From: Hymenoscyphus infarciens
Lineage: Eukaryota > Ascomycota > Leotiomycetes > Helotiales > Helotiaceae
NCBI GenBank assembly: GCA_001414345.1
Contig: LLCB01000090.1
Span: 62,001 to 126,000 of the forward strand
Direction: 5' to 3'
Length of the DNA stretch: 64,000 bases
Below, one piece after another: positions 12,611 to 25,930 of this stretch. A program made the translations under genes and the position numbers. Position 1 is the first letter of the stretch. Each line of letters opens with the position of its first letter. The notes under the pieces were generated by a model. It was not told where the DNA came from. It was given only the letters and a program-made list of their open reading frames with translations, and ran no database searches.

Positions 12611-12689
12611 GATATATAGAGAAAAGAGATCACGTAAGACCCTCTTTTCTATAACATAATAATAATAGATATTAATAAAATAATTAGTA

Positions 12690-12925
12690 GAAATTGTTTA
12701 TTATATACTAAATAGCTTAAACTAAGCGTATTAGGCGATTTTATAAGAAGCTAGTAGTTTAATTAAGTATATAGCTAAAGTTACTTTTTAATATATAAAT
12801 TAATAGATATTTAAGGTCTATATTATATATATATTATACTAAGACCTAGGTCTTAGTATATCTTACTAAATATTTTATATAAAGATTATAATATATAATT
12901 AATTATAATACTTTAAACTTAATAA
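12690..12925. repeat. Dispersed repeat, copy 1
   Basis: This matches about 24095-24330 in the same orientation, including a shared CGATTTTATAA block, an AAGACCTAGGTCTTAGTATA palindrome (degenerate in copy 2) and a common ATTATAATATATAATTA tail. The parent element is not identified. Confidence 0.6.
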
Positions 12926-12929
12926 GAAG

Positions 12930-14360
12930 TTTAGTAGTAACTAATTAGTATTTAATTAAATTTTTAGCGTTTAGAGCTTATTTTTAGAAGACGTGGTTAT
13001 TAAGAACGACTAACTTACTAGATATAATATTTTTAAAATAATTAGCCTAGTAATAGTACTCTAATAACTAAGCCTCTTTATAACTCTTTAAATAATAATA
13101 AATTAATAATATATTATAAAATTCTTTAGATAAAGAGAAATAACTATCTAAGTACTTAAAATATAAGAATAAATATATACTACTAGAAAAAATAATAAAA
13201 ATAAGTTTAGTTTATAGACCTCTTAAAACTAAACTAAAACTAGACCTACTATTTATTCTATATATAAAAGTACTTTTATCTAAGCTATTCTAAGACACTT
13301 CCTATATATTAAATACCTTCTTCTTACTTTAGAATTAGCTAATAAGATTAAAATATATAATCTTATACTAGAACTTTAAATATTTAAGTATCTCTAATAG
13401 TATATATCTTAAAGTAATTATATTAATCTATAACTACTAATTTAGTTAAAGACTAGAGGTGTTCTACTAAGACACTTAAATATAGAATAGAAAGTATATC
13501 TATTACTATCTTATAAAGATTAGAATAAGTCTTCTTTTAAGTAGACTAGAGCTACTATTCGATTATACTTTTGCTTATATCTTAAAGTAGAAGAGTATAA
13601 TATTAAGCGTGCTTATTTCCTTTAAGAGAGAGAAGCCTAGGTTAAAGCGTATTAGCTAAAAAGAGGTAAAATTAAAAAGTAAAAGTAAAAAGAGATAATT
13701 TTAAAACAAGAGTTAAAGCTTATTTCTTACTTCTCTTTTAGAATAAAAACTAGGTAAATAAATTAGATACTTAAGTAGATACTAGAGAGTAATAAAGTAA
13801 GTTAAATAACGTAATCTAAGAGTTAATATTAGTATTATTTATATAACTAGATACTACCTTAGAGTAATAATCGTTATTCTATAGTTTTTCTACTATAATA
13901 TAAGTAGAGGCTATCTAGCTAGGTTTCTAGGACTTTTCTAAGTACTCTTACTTATAAGCTAGGTAAAGTACTACTATAGTAGTATATACTAGTAATCTCT
14001 TAGTTAAATTATAGTATTTAGAGATAATTTTCTACTCTAAGGTATTATTAATAAAGTAAAAGAGAAAGAGAAAGAGAAGAGGATATTATTTACCTTTTTA
14101 AAGTAAGAATAGTATAACTAGATTATTAATATACTTTTTTAAGCCTTTTTAAAAAGAAAGAGAATAAAGTCTATTATTAGGATCGTTTTATTAAGAGTTC
14201 TAGATATACTCTTAAGCGCTAATAAGAAGTACTTAAGAGAGCTAAAAAGAAGCTTTATCTAATTAAATTAGTAAGAGATTAAGAATTAAAAGTAGTATTA
14301 TACTTACTAAACTAAGTTTAAACTAATTATAAGTAGTAATTATATTATTAAAGTTAAACT
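12930..14360 (+). pseudogene. Unrecognised RIP-degraded coding-like stretch
   Basis: On the plus strand long stretches read as protein if TAG and TAA are taken as former Gln codons (CAG/CAA). There is a Lys/Arg-rich patch near 13620-13700. I could not assign a family. It may be part of a larger DNA transposon that also includes the hAT-like frame downstream, but that is not shown. Confidence 0.3.
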
Positions 14361-14399
14361 TATATATATTTGTTATAAGACAAAGGTGGGTTAGACAAA

Positions 14400-16050
14400 G
14401 GATTACCTGATAATCTCTACCTTTTAAGTAAGAAGCATAGTATTTAAAGCCTTATGCTCTCCTCTATAGTTCTAGGAATTAAGTATCTACTTTAACTTCA
14501 CTTTGCTTATTCTATGCTCTCGATATAGCTTCTATAATCGCTATAATATTCTAAAAGTACTTAATCTTAAGTCTTAAAGTAATCGCTCTTTGAATACTTC
14601 TATACTAGAATATTTAGCGTGTTTTATTAGCTTAGAGTATAGTAAGACCCTTAGTTAACTTCTTAAATTCGTTATATAATACTATACTTATATATATCTT
14701 TTTTATAATATTAAAGAGATATTTAAGAGTATTATAAATTTTAAACTCTTATAAAGAGTCTTAGAAGTAAGTGTCTTCTAATTAGTTTATCTTAAGCTTA
14801 AAATCTATATACTTTTTAAAGACTATATCTCTAATAATAAGATAGAGTATATAGTATATATATTAAATTTAGTAGTACTTAGCCTAGTCTCTTATCTTAC
14901 TTTTACCTAGTACTAAAGTAACTTAGTAAAGTATAATATTATTATTAGATATATTATCTATAGAAAAGTAGTTAATTTTTTTAAATATATTAGTTAAAGG
15001 TAATAAGTATTTATTTAAGATTTTTAGAAGTGGTTTTATATACTATAATCTTAGAGTATTTTAAGTAAAAAAACTATTATTTTTTACTACATTTTTACTT
15101 ATATAAGGCCTTTTAATTTATTTTATACTAAGTACTACTTCTACTAAGTTACTAAACTCGTTAACTTTATAAGCTATATATTCTAGAATAGAAAGACTCT
15201 TATCTAACTTCTATCTATTATTAGATATATATATTTTAGACTAAAATCTTAATAGATAATAATTCGTTTTAGTAAAACTATTCTAGTATTATCGCTTAAC
15301 CTAGTTATATAATATAAAGTATACTTTAGATAGAATATTATCTCTAAGGTTATTAAGAGATTAAATAAGATTATAAAAGACTATATACTTAGTAAAGTAT
15401 AAAAGAAGGTTATAAGAGATAATAAGGTTTATAAATAAAACCTTTAAAGTATTAGAATTAATAGCTAAGTACTTATTATTAAAGTTAGAATAGATTATAT
15501 ATATAATCTTATACTTTTTTTAAGAGTTTTAGTAGACTATATTTATAGCTTCTTTAATACTAATTTATCTCTTTTTAATAGTCTTTTAGTATAAGGATTT
15601 AATATTAATTCTATAATTCTTAAGAAGATAAGTAGCTATAATTTTAATACTACTATTTATAATATATCTCTTAGTATAGTACTTATAATACTACTTCTAA
15701 TAGCTAGTAGATTTATTACTAAAAAAGAAATTAGTAAGCTAATTATATTATTAGATTTAAGAGTTACGTATATATAAACTATTTTATAATTCTTCTTAAT
15801 TATATAGAGCTAAATATAGCTAGTTTAAGATCTTTTAATAAGCTTTTTCTAGATTTAAAATACTTCTTATAGATCTAAATAAAGTATACTTATATTAGTT
15901 ACTACTAGCTTAGTTTTAAAAGAGTTCTCTTAAGAGCTTAAACTACTTAAATAGAATAAAATAAGTAATATTAGTAGTAATTCTAGAGGAACGTAAGACT
16001 AAGAGCTTAATACTTAAGAGAATATAGTAAATTAGTAAAAAGTAAGATAT
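14400..16050 (-). pseudogene. hAT-family transposase, RIP-degraded
   Basis: Read on the minus strand with RIP stops ignored, blocks appear in the order typical of hAT transposases. First comes a segment resembling F..L...W.....PL..VE...F..L, around 15400-15480. Next is a block resembling the L...RI.G.H.GENIA region, around 15060-15160. Then comes DN-x-SNN, matching the conserved DNASND/N motif, at about 14930-14960. The C-terminal dimerisation block was not found. Stop codons are frequent, so it is dead. Its terminal repeats were not located. Confidence 0.55.
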
Positions 16051-16627
16051 AAAGGTAATAAATAAAGAATAAAATCGTAGAAGTAATTAGAGAGACTAAA
16101 GTTATTAAACTTTGAAAGTATTAATAGTAGTAGTAGAAGTTATAATTTTTTAGTAATTAGTACTAAAAAGAGATAGATAATAATCGTAGAGCGACTTTAA
16201 GATAAATATAAAGAATAAAGATAAAAGACTTTTTAAAGAGAAAGAGAGAGCTTTTTAAGAACCTTTTTTATATCTAAAGTAATTATAATTAATACTCTTT
16301 AATCTATAAATGATTAGAGTACATTTTAACTAATTATAGTATAGCGTACTAGAATATATTTTAAAGCTAAATTAAATATCTAAAGTCTATTATCTTTAGA
16401 GTACGATTAAAGTTTATCTATACTATAGAATTAAGTTTTAATTATATTATTAGAAAGCTCTAATTTAGAGCTTTCTTTATATATTAATTAAATGAAAATT
16501 AAGTATATAAGACCTTATTTAAATAAATAAAATCGTTTTATAAAAATATATATAAATTTTAGCTAGAGTAGTATAAAATCTAAATTTTTTAAATATCGAG
16601 TTAGTTAATCGTTATATATAATTAAAG

Positions 16628-17690
16628 TGTCGGTATATATTTAAGAGTAAATAGCTGCTTAGATTAGCATACGTAGAAACACGTGAGAACACGTGACCCT
16701 CTCGCTTAAGAGCTACTTAAGTAGTCATCGTAGCTAGCTTTACTCGGTATATACGAACGATAATATAACTCTTTTTATATTACTTTTATAACTAGAAGTT
16801 ATACTAACACTGATTAGTAGACGTATAGATTAGATACTTAGTTACTTTATATATTTCTACTATAGACATACTTATATAAAAGTAAACTCGATATCACTAG
16901 TAGACTCCCCTTCATAGATCGTAGTTCCTTCTACTATTCAAATTCACGATAATATACTATAAACGCTTCTTAATATAGGAATCACCGATTACTAATACCG
17001 ACCTTCTAACGTTATTCTAATAACTTCCCCGACCTTCTATTATTTTCTAAGATAATTCATACTCTCTAAGACACTTATTCACCTAAAACCCGAATTCTCT
17101 TTCACCTACTAAGTAAAGTATAAACAGACTTTTAATAATATCTAAATTCATCTATAATATCTATAATATCTATAATATAATAGATATACTAACACTAATT
17201 CCAACGACTTTAGAAGCTTTAACTTTAGTACTAAAACAAGCTCTAAAGCTAGCACTAAAGCTAAAGTCAATATAGATAGAAGAGACGATTTTTGCCGCTG
17301 AATAAGAAGAGGAGTATACTAAAGAATAGAACGAAGACCTTCTTCTTTAGAATGAATTTTAAATAGACTTTAAGAGATAAGACTAAGATAACTTCGCTAA
17401 GATCTACCGATCCACTACTACTAAGTTATAATAAACACTTCGTAGTAGAGACATATAGGTTAAGATAGATAGGAATAACATGTCTTAGGTATTATATAGT
17501 ACTGCTACTAAGGTTAACTAAACTAAGTAGTTAGACAAAGAAATGTTAAAAGCTAAAGTAGCTAAGAGAGCTAGTACTAAAATCTTTAGATCCTATTATA
17601 AATATATAGTAGAACACGCTAAAAGATAACAAAAGCTATAGTAATAATAACTATAATAATAACATTTAGCCTTCTTAGATACTACTACGT
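16628..17690 (-). mobile_element. Inverted partial copy of LTR element F
   Basis: 16628 to about 17690 is the reverse complement of about 25905-27016. It includes an LTR (16628-16809, beginning TGTCGG) and the adjoining interior. Its inner end, around CCTTCTTAGATACTACTA, is where LINE-like sequence begins, so the copy is probably truncated by the LINE. A plus-strand frame near 17530-17690 reads as a Lys/Arg- then Gln-rich protein tail. Confidence 0.7.
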
Positions 17691-20600
17691 TCCTTATTAC
17701 TACTATATATATCTACTTTACTTAGTAGTAATCTACTCTCTACGTTTTTCTAGTAAGCCTTATAAGTATAAAGGTCTATGTTATAAGCTACTTCTAGACT
17801 CTTTCTTAGTATACCTTCTAGTTTAGTTTCTTATTAAGCTCTACTTTTAAGAAAATTATATATTTAACTAGTATAAGCCTTATCTTCTTAAACTAGACTA
17901 TCTCTTTCTATAGTACTCTTATTCTTATAAAGTATATAAGTACTATCTTCTCTAGGCTAAAAGCTATCTCTTACTTATTTACCTACTTATTATATACTCT
18001 CTAAGCTATCTTAAGTATCTTATAGTTTACTACTATACTTTTTAATATTATAAGTAGATTTATATTATTTATAAAGCTTACTATAATAAGCTTATTAATT
18101 CTTACTAGGTCCTTATATAGTATTAAGATAAAGAGAATAAATAGTATTAGTAATAGTACTAATTCTTATAGAACACCTTATTTAAGGTCTCTTTTATCTA
18201 CTAATTATCTATTAAAGAATAGTATAGTTCTTTATTTAAAGAGGAAGCTCTCTATCTATATTACTACTTACTATAGAACCTTCTTCTCTCTTAATATATA
18301 AAGTAGCTATATATAGTCTACTTAATCGAAAGCTCTTACTCTATCTAGTTAGACTAGGAACATATAGCTCTTATTTTCCTATACTATATATATACCTTTT
18401 ATTACTATTCTAATTACTAGCTCTATATTTTAGTACTTCTAGTTACCTATCTATAGCCCTAGTAGTATTACTATTTCCTCTATAAGCTATATAAGCCTTT
18501 ATACTATTACTTTTTTAAAGATCTTATCTATAGTTAAGAGTAGTACTATTATCTAGTAGACCTCTACCTTACTCTACTTCTTAGTTATTTTACCTAGTTT
18601 TCTTAGTACTACTACCTTTATATAGTAGAAGTAGGATAAGAAGTACTATAAGTAGAAGCTTACTTTTACTATTATAGTAAGTACTTTATAAAGCAGTTTA
18701 TTATAAGCTTTTAAAAAGCTATTTACTAGTATATTAAATCTTAGCACTTTCTATAGTACTAATCTTATAGCTATCTTAATATACTTCTTAGTTATATATT
18801 AGCTTACTAAGTGTCTTCTAAAAAAGCTCTTAGTATTCTAGTCTCTATTAAGAACACTTAAGTAGTTAGCTATTAACTCTAGAAAGAACTTTTCTATAAG
18901 AATATAAGTCTTCTCTTAAGTAGGTCTTACCTTTTATTCTATTAAGTAATATAAGTATTAGTAGTACTAGTACTTCTAGTCTTATATATCTTTTAAGACA
19001 TATCTACTTCTTAAGTATCTAGAGTTTCCTTTTATCCTTTACTACCTTTACTAGTACCTCTCTCTAGCTCTTCGTCTTCGCCTTTCTACTTACTATTTAG
19101 AGTTTTTAAAGAGTATTATTAAGCTATTATCTTAAGCTCCTTATTTAATACTCTTTCTAGGTCTTTTTATATCTTCTTACTTTCCTTAACACTTCTTTAA
19201 CTTCTATATTCTACTAAAGCTATACTCTCTCTCTATCTAGCTTCTAGAGTAGTATTAAGGCCTTTACTATTCTTTAAAGGTCTTTTATAAGTCTTTATAC
19301 TACTCTCTTAAGTTCTTATATATTTTAGATTATAGCTGTTTCTAAGTAAGAGGCTTCTACTTTCACTAGGATCTTATCTATTAGTCTCTAGCTAAATCTA
19401 AGCACCTATAGTATCTTTCTCTCTTCTTTTACTTTTATTATAAAGAGTTAAGCTATATAGTCTAATCCTAGTAGGTTTAGAAACTTTTACTAGGTTACTA
19501 CGTTCTTAGTAGAGAAGATAAGGTTAATTATAGAGTTATAAGAGCCCTTTCTTCTCTATATAGTTTTACTATAAAGTATGTCTCTCTCTAGTACTTATAG
19601 TATAGTAAGTTTAAGAATAAGGTCTACGTTCTTATTATATCTCTTATATATATCTTATAAAGAGTAGTAAGTATTTAGGTCACCTATTATAAATACTCTT
19701 CTTAGTCTCGCTTATTAGAGTATATTCTTAATTAATATCTACCTTATCTATAGGTTATAGACTAAGTAGACTATTATCTTATCTACTCCCTTCTTAAATA
19801 TAGGAGAGAGTAAGTTCTCGTCTATAATATATATCTAGCTTACTTTTAGATATCTTTTATATATAAAGAGTACTACTACTCTATTTAACTAGATTATATT
19901 ATATCTTAAGCTTAAGAAGTAGCTAGAAGAGTCTCTTATACTATTCTATACTAGTTCTTAGATTACTAATATATTATATTCCTTCTTATAATTTAGAGCT
20001 ATATTAAAGGCTTCTAGTATCTTCTTTATATTCTAGTATAGTACTATTATACTTATAGTAGTTTTATAAATAGAGTTTAGGTTACTTCTATTTCTTCTCT
20101 ATTTAGATCTCTTATTATACTAAGAGAGCTTCTTAGCCTTCTTAGGAACTAGGTTAGGTTACTACTATTTATATATCTTACTTTATTTATATTTATTAGC
20201 CTTTTTAGTATAGATCTTTATCTTTATCTCTTTCTTAAGCTTTATAAGCTCTCTTTCTAGTTAAAGGTAAATAGGTAAGGTATTCTTATCTTACTCTTTT
20301 TTAAGAGTTTTTATAAGTTTATAAACATAGTTATTCTATTAAGATATTATTCTCTTACCTATCTATAGTATTACTTCTCTATATATTACTCTTTTATAAA
20401 TACTAGGTATCCTTCTTTATAATTCCTATACTTTATTAGGTATTCTTTTAGGTCCTTCTTACTAATGTACTCTTCTTTACCCCCTTTATACCTCTTATAT
20501 ATATACTAGGTATACCTCTTATCTTATTTATAAAAGTATACTATATACCTCTACTTTTAATACTTATAGCACCTCTATACTACTATTTCTAAAGCGTATC

Positions 20601-21590
20601 TTTTATATAAGAAGTGTTATATCTCCTATAATATTCCTCTTATATATAATCTTCTTACTTTCTCTATTATTACTACTTCGAAGATATAGTTCTTTTAAGC
20701 TAGTCTCTTCTATCTCTAATACTCTCTATATCTATTTCCTTATTATATAATCTTTAGTATCCTTATACTAGAGGCTTAAGAGATACTTTATAGTATACTC
20801 TCTATCTTATTCTCGAGTATATTTACTAGAGCTCTTTTTATAAGTACTACTAGCGTTCTTACTACTACTACTATTCCTTATCTAAATACTTTCTTTACTT
20901 AGCTATTATCTTATATATATCTTACTTACTTCTCTTCTTTAAACCTTATAATAATATTTCTACTTTAGAGCTTTTAAGCTACTATTACTCCTACTTTATA
21001 TTTATCTATATTTATAGCTTTAATTACCCCCTTTAGTAATAGCTTATTCTTCCCTTTATCTATCTCTATTACTTAGACTATAATCTCTCTAGTATACTTA
21101 GCTAGTACTATATATTCCCTTTATAGTATAGTTACTACCCCTTCTTATAGTTCCCTAGTTCTAGCTCTCTTTATCTACGTTAGACTACGCTCCTTTATTC
21201 CTCTTATTCTCTTAACTATAATAGTAAGCTCCTCTTATAAGATTCTATATATAATTATATTATCCTCTCTCTTTCTAGTTCTCTTATACTTAAGTACTTT
21301 TCCTACTACTTTAATAATTACTTTAATATCTTTCTTCTCTATTACTAAGTCGAGTATTATTTAGATTAGGCCCTTCTCTATTACGTCTACGTAGTCTAAT
21401 ACTCTCTTCTATCCTCTTATACTCTACTCTTCTTAGTTTATTATACTATCTTTATTAGTTACTAGTACTCTAGAGAGAGGAATAGAGGCTCTCTATAAGC
21501 CTTCCTTTTTCCTACTACTACTACTACTATAATTATTTAGTATAATCGTAGGATGCTTTAGTCTCTTTCTAGACTATCTAACGGTCGTCT
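17690..21590 (-). mobile_element. Non-LTR retrotransposon (LINE, Tad-like), RIP-degraded
   Basis: On the minus strand an AP-type endonuclease is readable: a GDLN motif at about 19674-19688, followed by a region ending in a block reading R-R-K-G-S-x-N-S-x-I-x-L (about 19790-19850). Reverse transcriptase would lie below this (17.7-19.4 kb) and ORF1 above it (20.0-21.5 kb). I did not find a clean FADD box. The order endonuclease then reverse transcriptase fits Tad1-type LINEs. No LTRs are present, and every frame carries RIP stops. Both boundaries are approximate. Confidence 0.65.
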
Positions 21591-23480
21591 AAACGTATTT
21601 TAAGGCTTTTAGAGTTACTTTATTAATTCTGAAAAAGTTTCTCTTATATTAATATTACTTAAAAGAGCTTATAGCTAGGTATAAATTCTAATAAGATTAG
21701 AATAGAGACTATTAGACTACGATTTAGTTAAAATACTTAAAGTTATAAGTATAAGTATTAAAGTTAAAGTAAGGCTTACTTTATTATACTCTTCTAGAGT
21801 AGTATTCTTATAGCTAGTATAAGTAGTAAGGTTTATAAACATCTCTTTTAACTTAGTAATTATATTAAAAGTAAGCTTAATACTAGAAAGAGCGTACTTT
21901 TAATCCTCTTTAGTAATAAGTTAGACTAAGCTTATAATAATCTAAGAAACCTATTAGTTCTTAACTTTTAAATTTTCTATAACTATAATCTATTAAGAAG
22001 AAAAACTTATAAAGATTATAAAGCTAAGAATAAACAATATAATAGTAGTAAGCTATATCTTAAATAATATATAAGTAATAATAGACTTAAGACTTATAGT
22101 TAAGTATAAGATTAGTTTTAGAATCTCTAAAAGTAGAAAAGAGAATTAAGAGAGTAATAGTAAGTAAGAGCTTATAATATATAGATATTACTAAAAGGTT
22201 ATTTAAAGATATTATAATAGTAAAGTTAAAAAAGTTATATAAGAAGAAATTAAATACTAAAAGACTAAAATACTAACTAAAAGAGTAAAAGAAAATAAAT
22301 TAAGTAAGAACTTTATTAAATAGAGTTAATAATTAGTAGATTATATATAAATTAAGAACCTTAAAATTTTAACTATTAATAGATTACTTATAAATAAAGA
22401 GTATTAGATTTTTAAATACTATTAGTAGATTACTTATAATACTTTAAAAATACTCTTATCTTAACCTTAAAAGAGTTAAATAAACATATTAGTAGATTAT
22501 AAAGTTAATAATTATAAAAGATATAATATTTAAGCTAGTAGCTAGATTATTTATTAATACTATTTAAAAAGCTATAATCTAATATAAAAATACTTAAAAT
22601 TTATAATACTAAATATAATAACTTCTGAAAATATTAATTTTAACTATATAATTTAATTTCTATATAGCTATTACTTTTAACTAAAACTATTTACTAATTT
22701 TAATATCTAAGTAACTATAGTAGATTAAACTAAAGAAATACTTTATAAAGTATATATAATACTAGTAATAGCAGCTTTTTAACTACTATTAATATTAATA
22801 GTAATACTCTCTATAAAAGGCTAACTAATTAGAATTAATCTCTTAATATCTTACTAAGCTTAATAAGCTAATCTAGTAGAGTTAAAACTACTAGTATCTA
22901 AAATACTTACTAAGATATAGTTAATCTTTATAATATAGTAGATATAGTTATTCTTATTTATATATAGAGAGTAAGTTAGTTAAGATAAACTAAAAAGTAG
23001 AATTACTTATCTAAGGTATTAATAATTTTAAATAAAAAGACTATCTTTTAAAGTTTCTCTTATAGTCTATTTTATAAGTAGTAGGCTTTAATACTAGAGA
23101 CGATATCTAATATATTATTAGTTACTAGTACTTAATAGTTAATAAGAGGACTTATAAATATAATAAGAAAGAGAGAAGTAATAAAAGTAAAAGTTATAAA
23201 TTATATTTTAAATAAAAGTTAAAGGTTTTATTAAAAGAGTTAGAATATTAAGCTATATATTTATAGATTTAATAAGAGATTATTTAACTTTAAAGTAAGA
23301 GAAGAAGAATTAAGAAATAGAAAAGTTACTACTAATTTAAGTTTATTAAGAAGATAGTTTTACTATTTTATAGCTTTCTTTTATATCTCTCTCTTTTAAC
23401 TAGCTTCTATTTACTTTTATCTTATCTCTCTTTTATACTATATAGCTAAGTATTATAGATTCCTAGCTTACTAATTTCTA
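21590..23480. other. RIP-degraded sequence, family unknown
   Basis: No element ends were recognised. Part of it may be the 5' region of the LINE. Around 22300-22520 there are repeats of a TTAGTAGATTACTTATAA-like unit. Confidence 0.4.
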
Positions 23481-23482
23481 GT

Positions 23483-23670
23483 ATTACTAGTAGTATTATT
23501 ATAGTAAAATACTATAGTATTTTAAATAAATATATTATTAGAATATTTTAATTATATATATTTATTTTTAAGCTTAATATTTTTATTATACTATACTACT
23601 TATTTAATATTATAATAGTACTAACTATATACTACTTAATAACTTATATACTAAAATCTAAAAATAAACC
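23483..23670. repeat. 188-bp direct repeat, copy 1 (resembles a hAT MITE end)
   Basis: Near-identical to 23842-24029. Both start with a block (AAAATACTATAGTATTTTA) shared with the ends of the hAT MITE at 30118-30886. Confidence 0.65.
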
Positions 23671-23841
23671 TTTTATATCTTATATAAGCTACTTTTATTA
23701 ATATAAGCTATATAAGAAATTTAAAAGCTAGTACTTAAATACTTCTAAGTATTAGAATATTAAAAAATACTTTATTATATTAGAAATTTAAAATATAATA
23801 AAATAGAATAACTCTATTTATAGAATATAATAGAAGATAAT

Positions 23842-24029
23842 ATTACTAATAGTATTATTATAGTAAAATACTATAGTATTTCAAATAAATATATTATTAG
23901 AATATTTTAATAGTATATATTTATTTTTAAATCTAATATTATTATTATACTATACTACTTATTTAATATTAAAATAGTATTAATTATATACTATTTAATA
24001 ACTTATATATTAAAACTTAAAAATAAACC
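23842..24029. repeat. 188-bp direct repeat, copy 2
   Basis: Partner of 23483-23670; the two starts are 359 bp apart. Confidence 0.65.
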
Positions 24030-24094
24030 TATTTCTACTTTCTATATATACTCTTTTTTTACTTTAGAATTATTTAAATATAAGACTATAAATT

Positions 24095-24330
24095 AGAAAA
24101 CGAATTAGTAGATATTATATTAAATAATTAAAACTAAGTATAATAGACGATTTTATAATAAAGTAGTAGTATAATTAATTATATAACTAAAAGTTAACTT
24201 TTAGTATATAAATCGATATATATTTAAGATATATATTATATATATAGTATACAAAGACTTAGGTCTAAGTATATCTTATTAAACCTTTTATCTAAACATT
24301 ATAATATATAATTAAAAAGCTATATAAGCT
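24095..24330. repeat. Dispersed repeat, copy 2 (partner at 12690-12925)
   Basis: Same orientation as the partner; both copies are RIP-mutated in different places. Confidence 0.6.
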
Positions 24331-24605
24331 AGTATTTTAATCTCTACTCTTATTATCTATTAAATAGATAAAGAGTATAAATAAGCTAGTCTTCTAGACT
24401 TTACTCTTATTAGATCCTAAATAGATAAATAGACTAAAAAGCTATATAAGCTAGTATTCTAGACTTTATTTTTATTATCTATTAAATAGATTAATAGAAT
24501 AAGCTAGTATACTATAGACTCTACTCTTATAATTTATTAAATAGATAAATAGACTTAATAAACTAGTATTCTAGACTTTACTCTTATTATTTAGTAATTA
24601 AATAG
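24308..24605. repeat. Tandem repeat, about four units of ~65-80 bp
   Basis: Units share AAGCTAGTATTCTAGACTTTA, then TACTCTTATTATCTATTAAA, then TAGATAAATAGA. Confidence 0.7.
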
Positions 24606-25204
24606 ATAATAGATAATAGACAACTTTATACTCTTCTAAGAGTTATATCTTATTATAACGTTTAGCCTCTATAAGTGTTAGTATGACTTATAGTTATAAA
24701 AGCGATATAAAAAGAGTTGTATTATCGTTCGTATATACCGAGTAAAGCTAGCTACGATACCTACGATACCTACTTAAGTAGCTCTTAAGCGAGAAGCACG
24801 TGTACCTACGTATACTAATCTAAATCGCTATTTACTCTTAAATATATACTAATACTAATACTTCTTTAAAACGATAGAAGTTAGTACTCTAAAAATTATT
24901 AAAATCTCTTATCTAATCTAATTAATTAGAGCCCTCTATCTATTATCTTTAACTAATAATCTTTTACTCTATTTTATATATATTAACCTAGATTAAAGTA
25001 TATATTTCTTTATATTAGTAAGTCTCTGCTAAGATCGTCCTATCGCCGATTATACTCTAGATATTTAGTAGGAATGTCGAAGTTATTACTATTACTTAAA
25101 TTAGAGATAAAGGTTTTAATATCTTTAAGAGTAGCGAAAGTGTTTAACTCTTAGAATAATACTTCGAAGTTGCTTAAAAGCCTTAGAAGCTTTTAGAGTT
25201 GGTT

Positions 25205-25440
25205 ACGTCTACGCCTCTAGAGCGGTTCTAAAAGGGGTTCTAGGATATTAGCGTTCTAATAAACCTCTGAATAACCCTAGAGCGGTTCTAAAAGAGGTTC
25301 TAGGATATTAGCGTCTTAAAGAACTTCTGAATAACTTTAAAGTAGTTCTAAAAGAGGTTCTAGGATATTAGCGTCTTAATAAACTTCTAAATAACTCTAG
25401 AGTAGTTCTAAAAGAGGTTCTAGAATATTAGCGTCTTCTA
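25205..25440. repeat. Tandem repeat in F, four units of ~60 bp
   Basis: Units contain TAGAGCGGTTCTAAAAGAGG followed by TTCTAGGATATTAGCGTCTT. The later units are more RIP-mutated. Confidence 0.8.
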
Positions 25441-25624
25441 AGTAACGAAGTCGATATTAGTAGGAGAGTGAATAACGAAGTCGATATTAGAGAGAGAGTT
25501 ATTATTTAACATCTTACCTACTCTATACTTTAAAAGCTCCTTCTTTTTTATAAGATTATAGTATTAGATTATTCGACGATACTATTCTAGAAACTTCTTT
25601 ATTCGCTAGTACTATTCTAAAAGT

Positions 25625-25930
25625 TTAAGAATAAGTTTAGGTAGTATATAATAGACCTAGGTTAGTAGGATTATCGAAGTAATTATCTTTATTATCTTAA
25701 GTTTAGGTAATATATAATAGACCTAGGTTAATAAGGTAATTATTAAAGTTATTACTAGTAATATCTAAGGAAGCTAAATATTAAGTTTAGATAGTATATA
25801 ATAGACCTAGGTTAGTAGAGTTAGCGAGATTATTAAAGTAATTATCTTTATTATCTTAAGTTTAGATAGTATATAATAAACCTAGGTCGGCAGAGTTAGT
25901 AGAATCGTTGAAGTAATTACTAGTAGTATT
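25625..25930. repeat. Second tandem repeat in F, four units of ~70-85 bp
   Basis: Each unit starts TAAGTTTAG and has TAGTATATAATAGACCTAGG. The units alternate between two tail versions, so the true period may be a pair of units. Confidence 0.8.

Larger units (their letters stand above)
8400..12656. mobile_element. Small non-autonomous LTR element E, carrying A1 and a second insertion
   Basis: The TSD TAATA flanks it at 8395-8399 and 12657-12661. The LTRs begin TATAACG (from TGTAACG) and end CTATAACA. The left LTR is 8400-8433 plus 10988-11064, about 111 bp once A1 and one TSD copy are removed. The right LTR is 11789-12656, the same sequence enlarged by an inserted ~750-bp segment. The internal region (11065-11788, 724 bp) has no open frame. 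Without its guests the element is under 1 kb, in the size range of TRIM elements. Confidence 0.75.
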
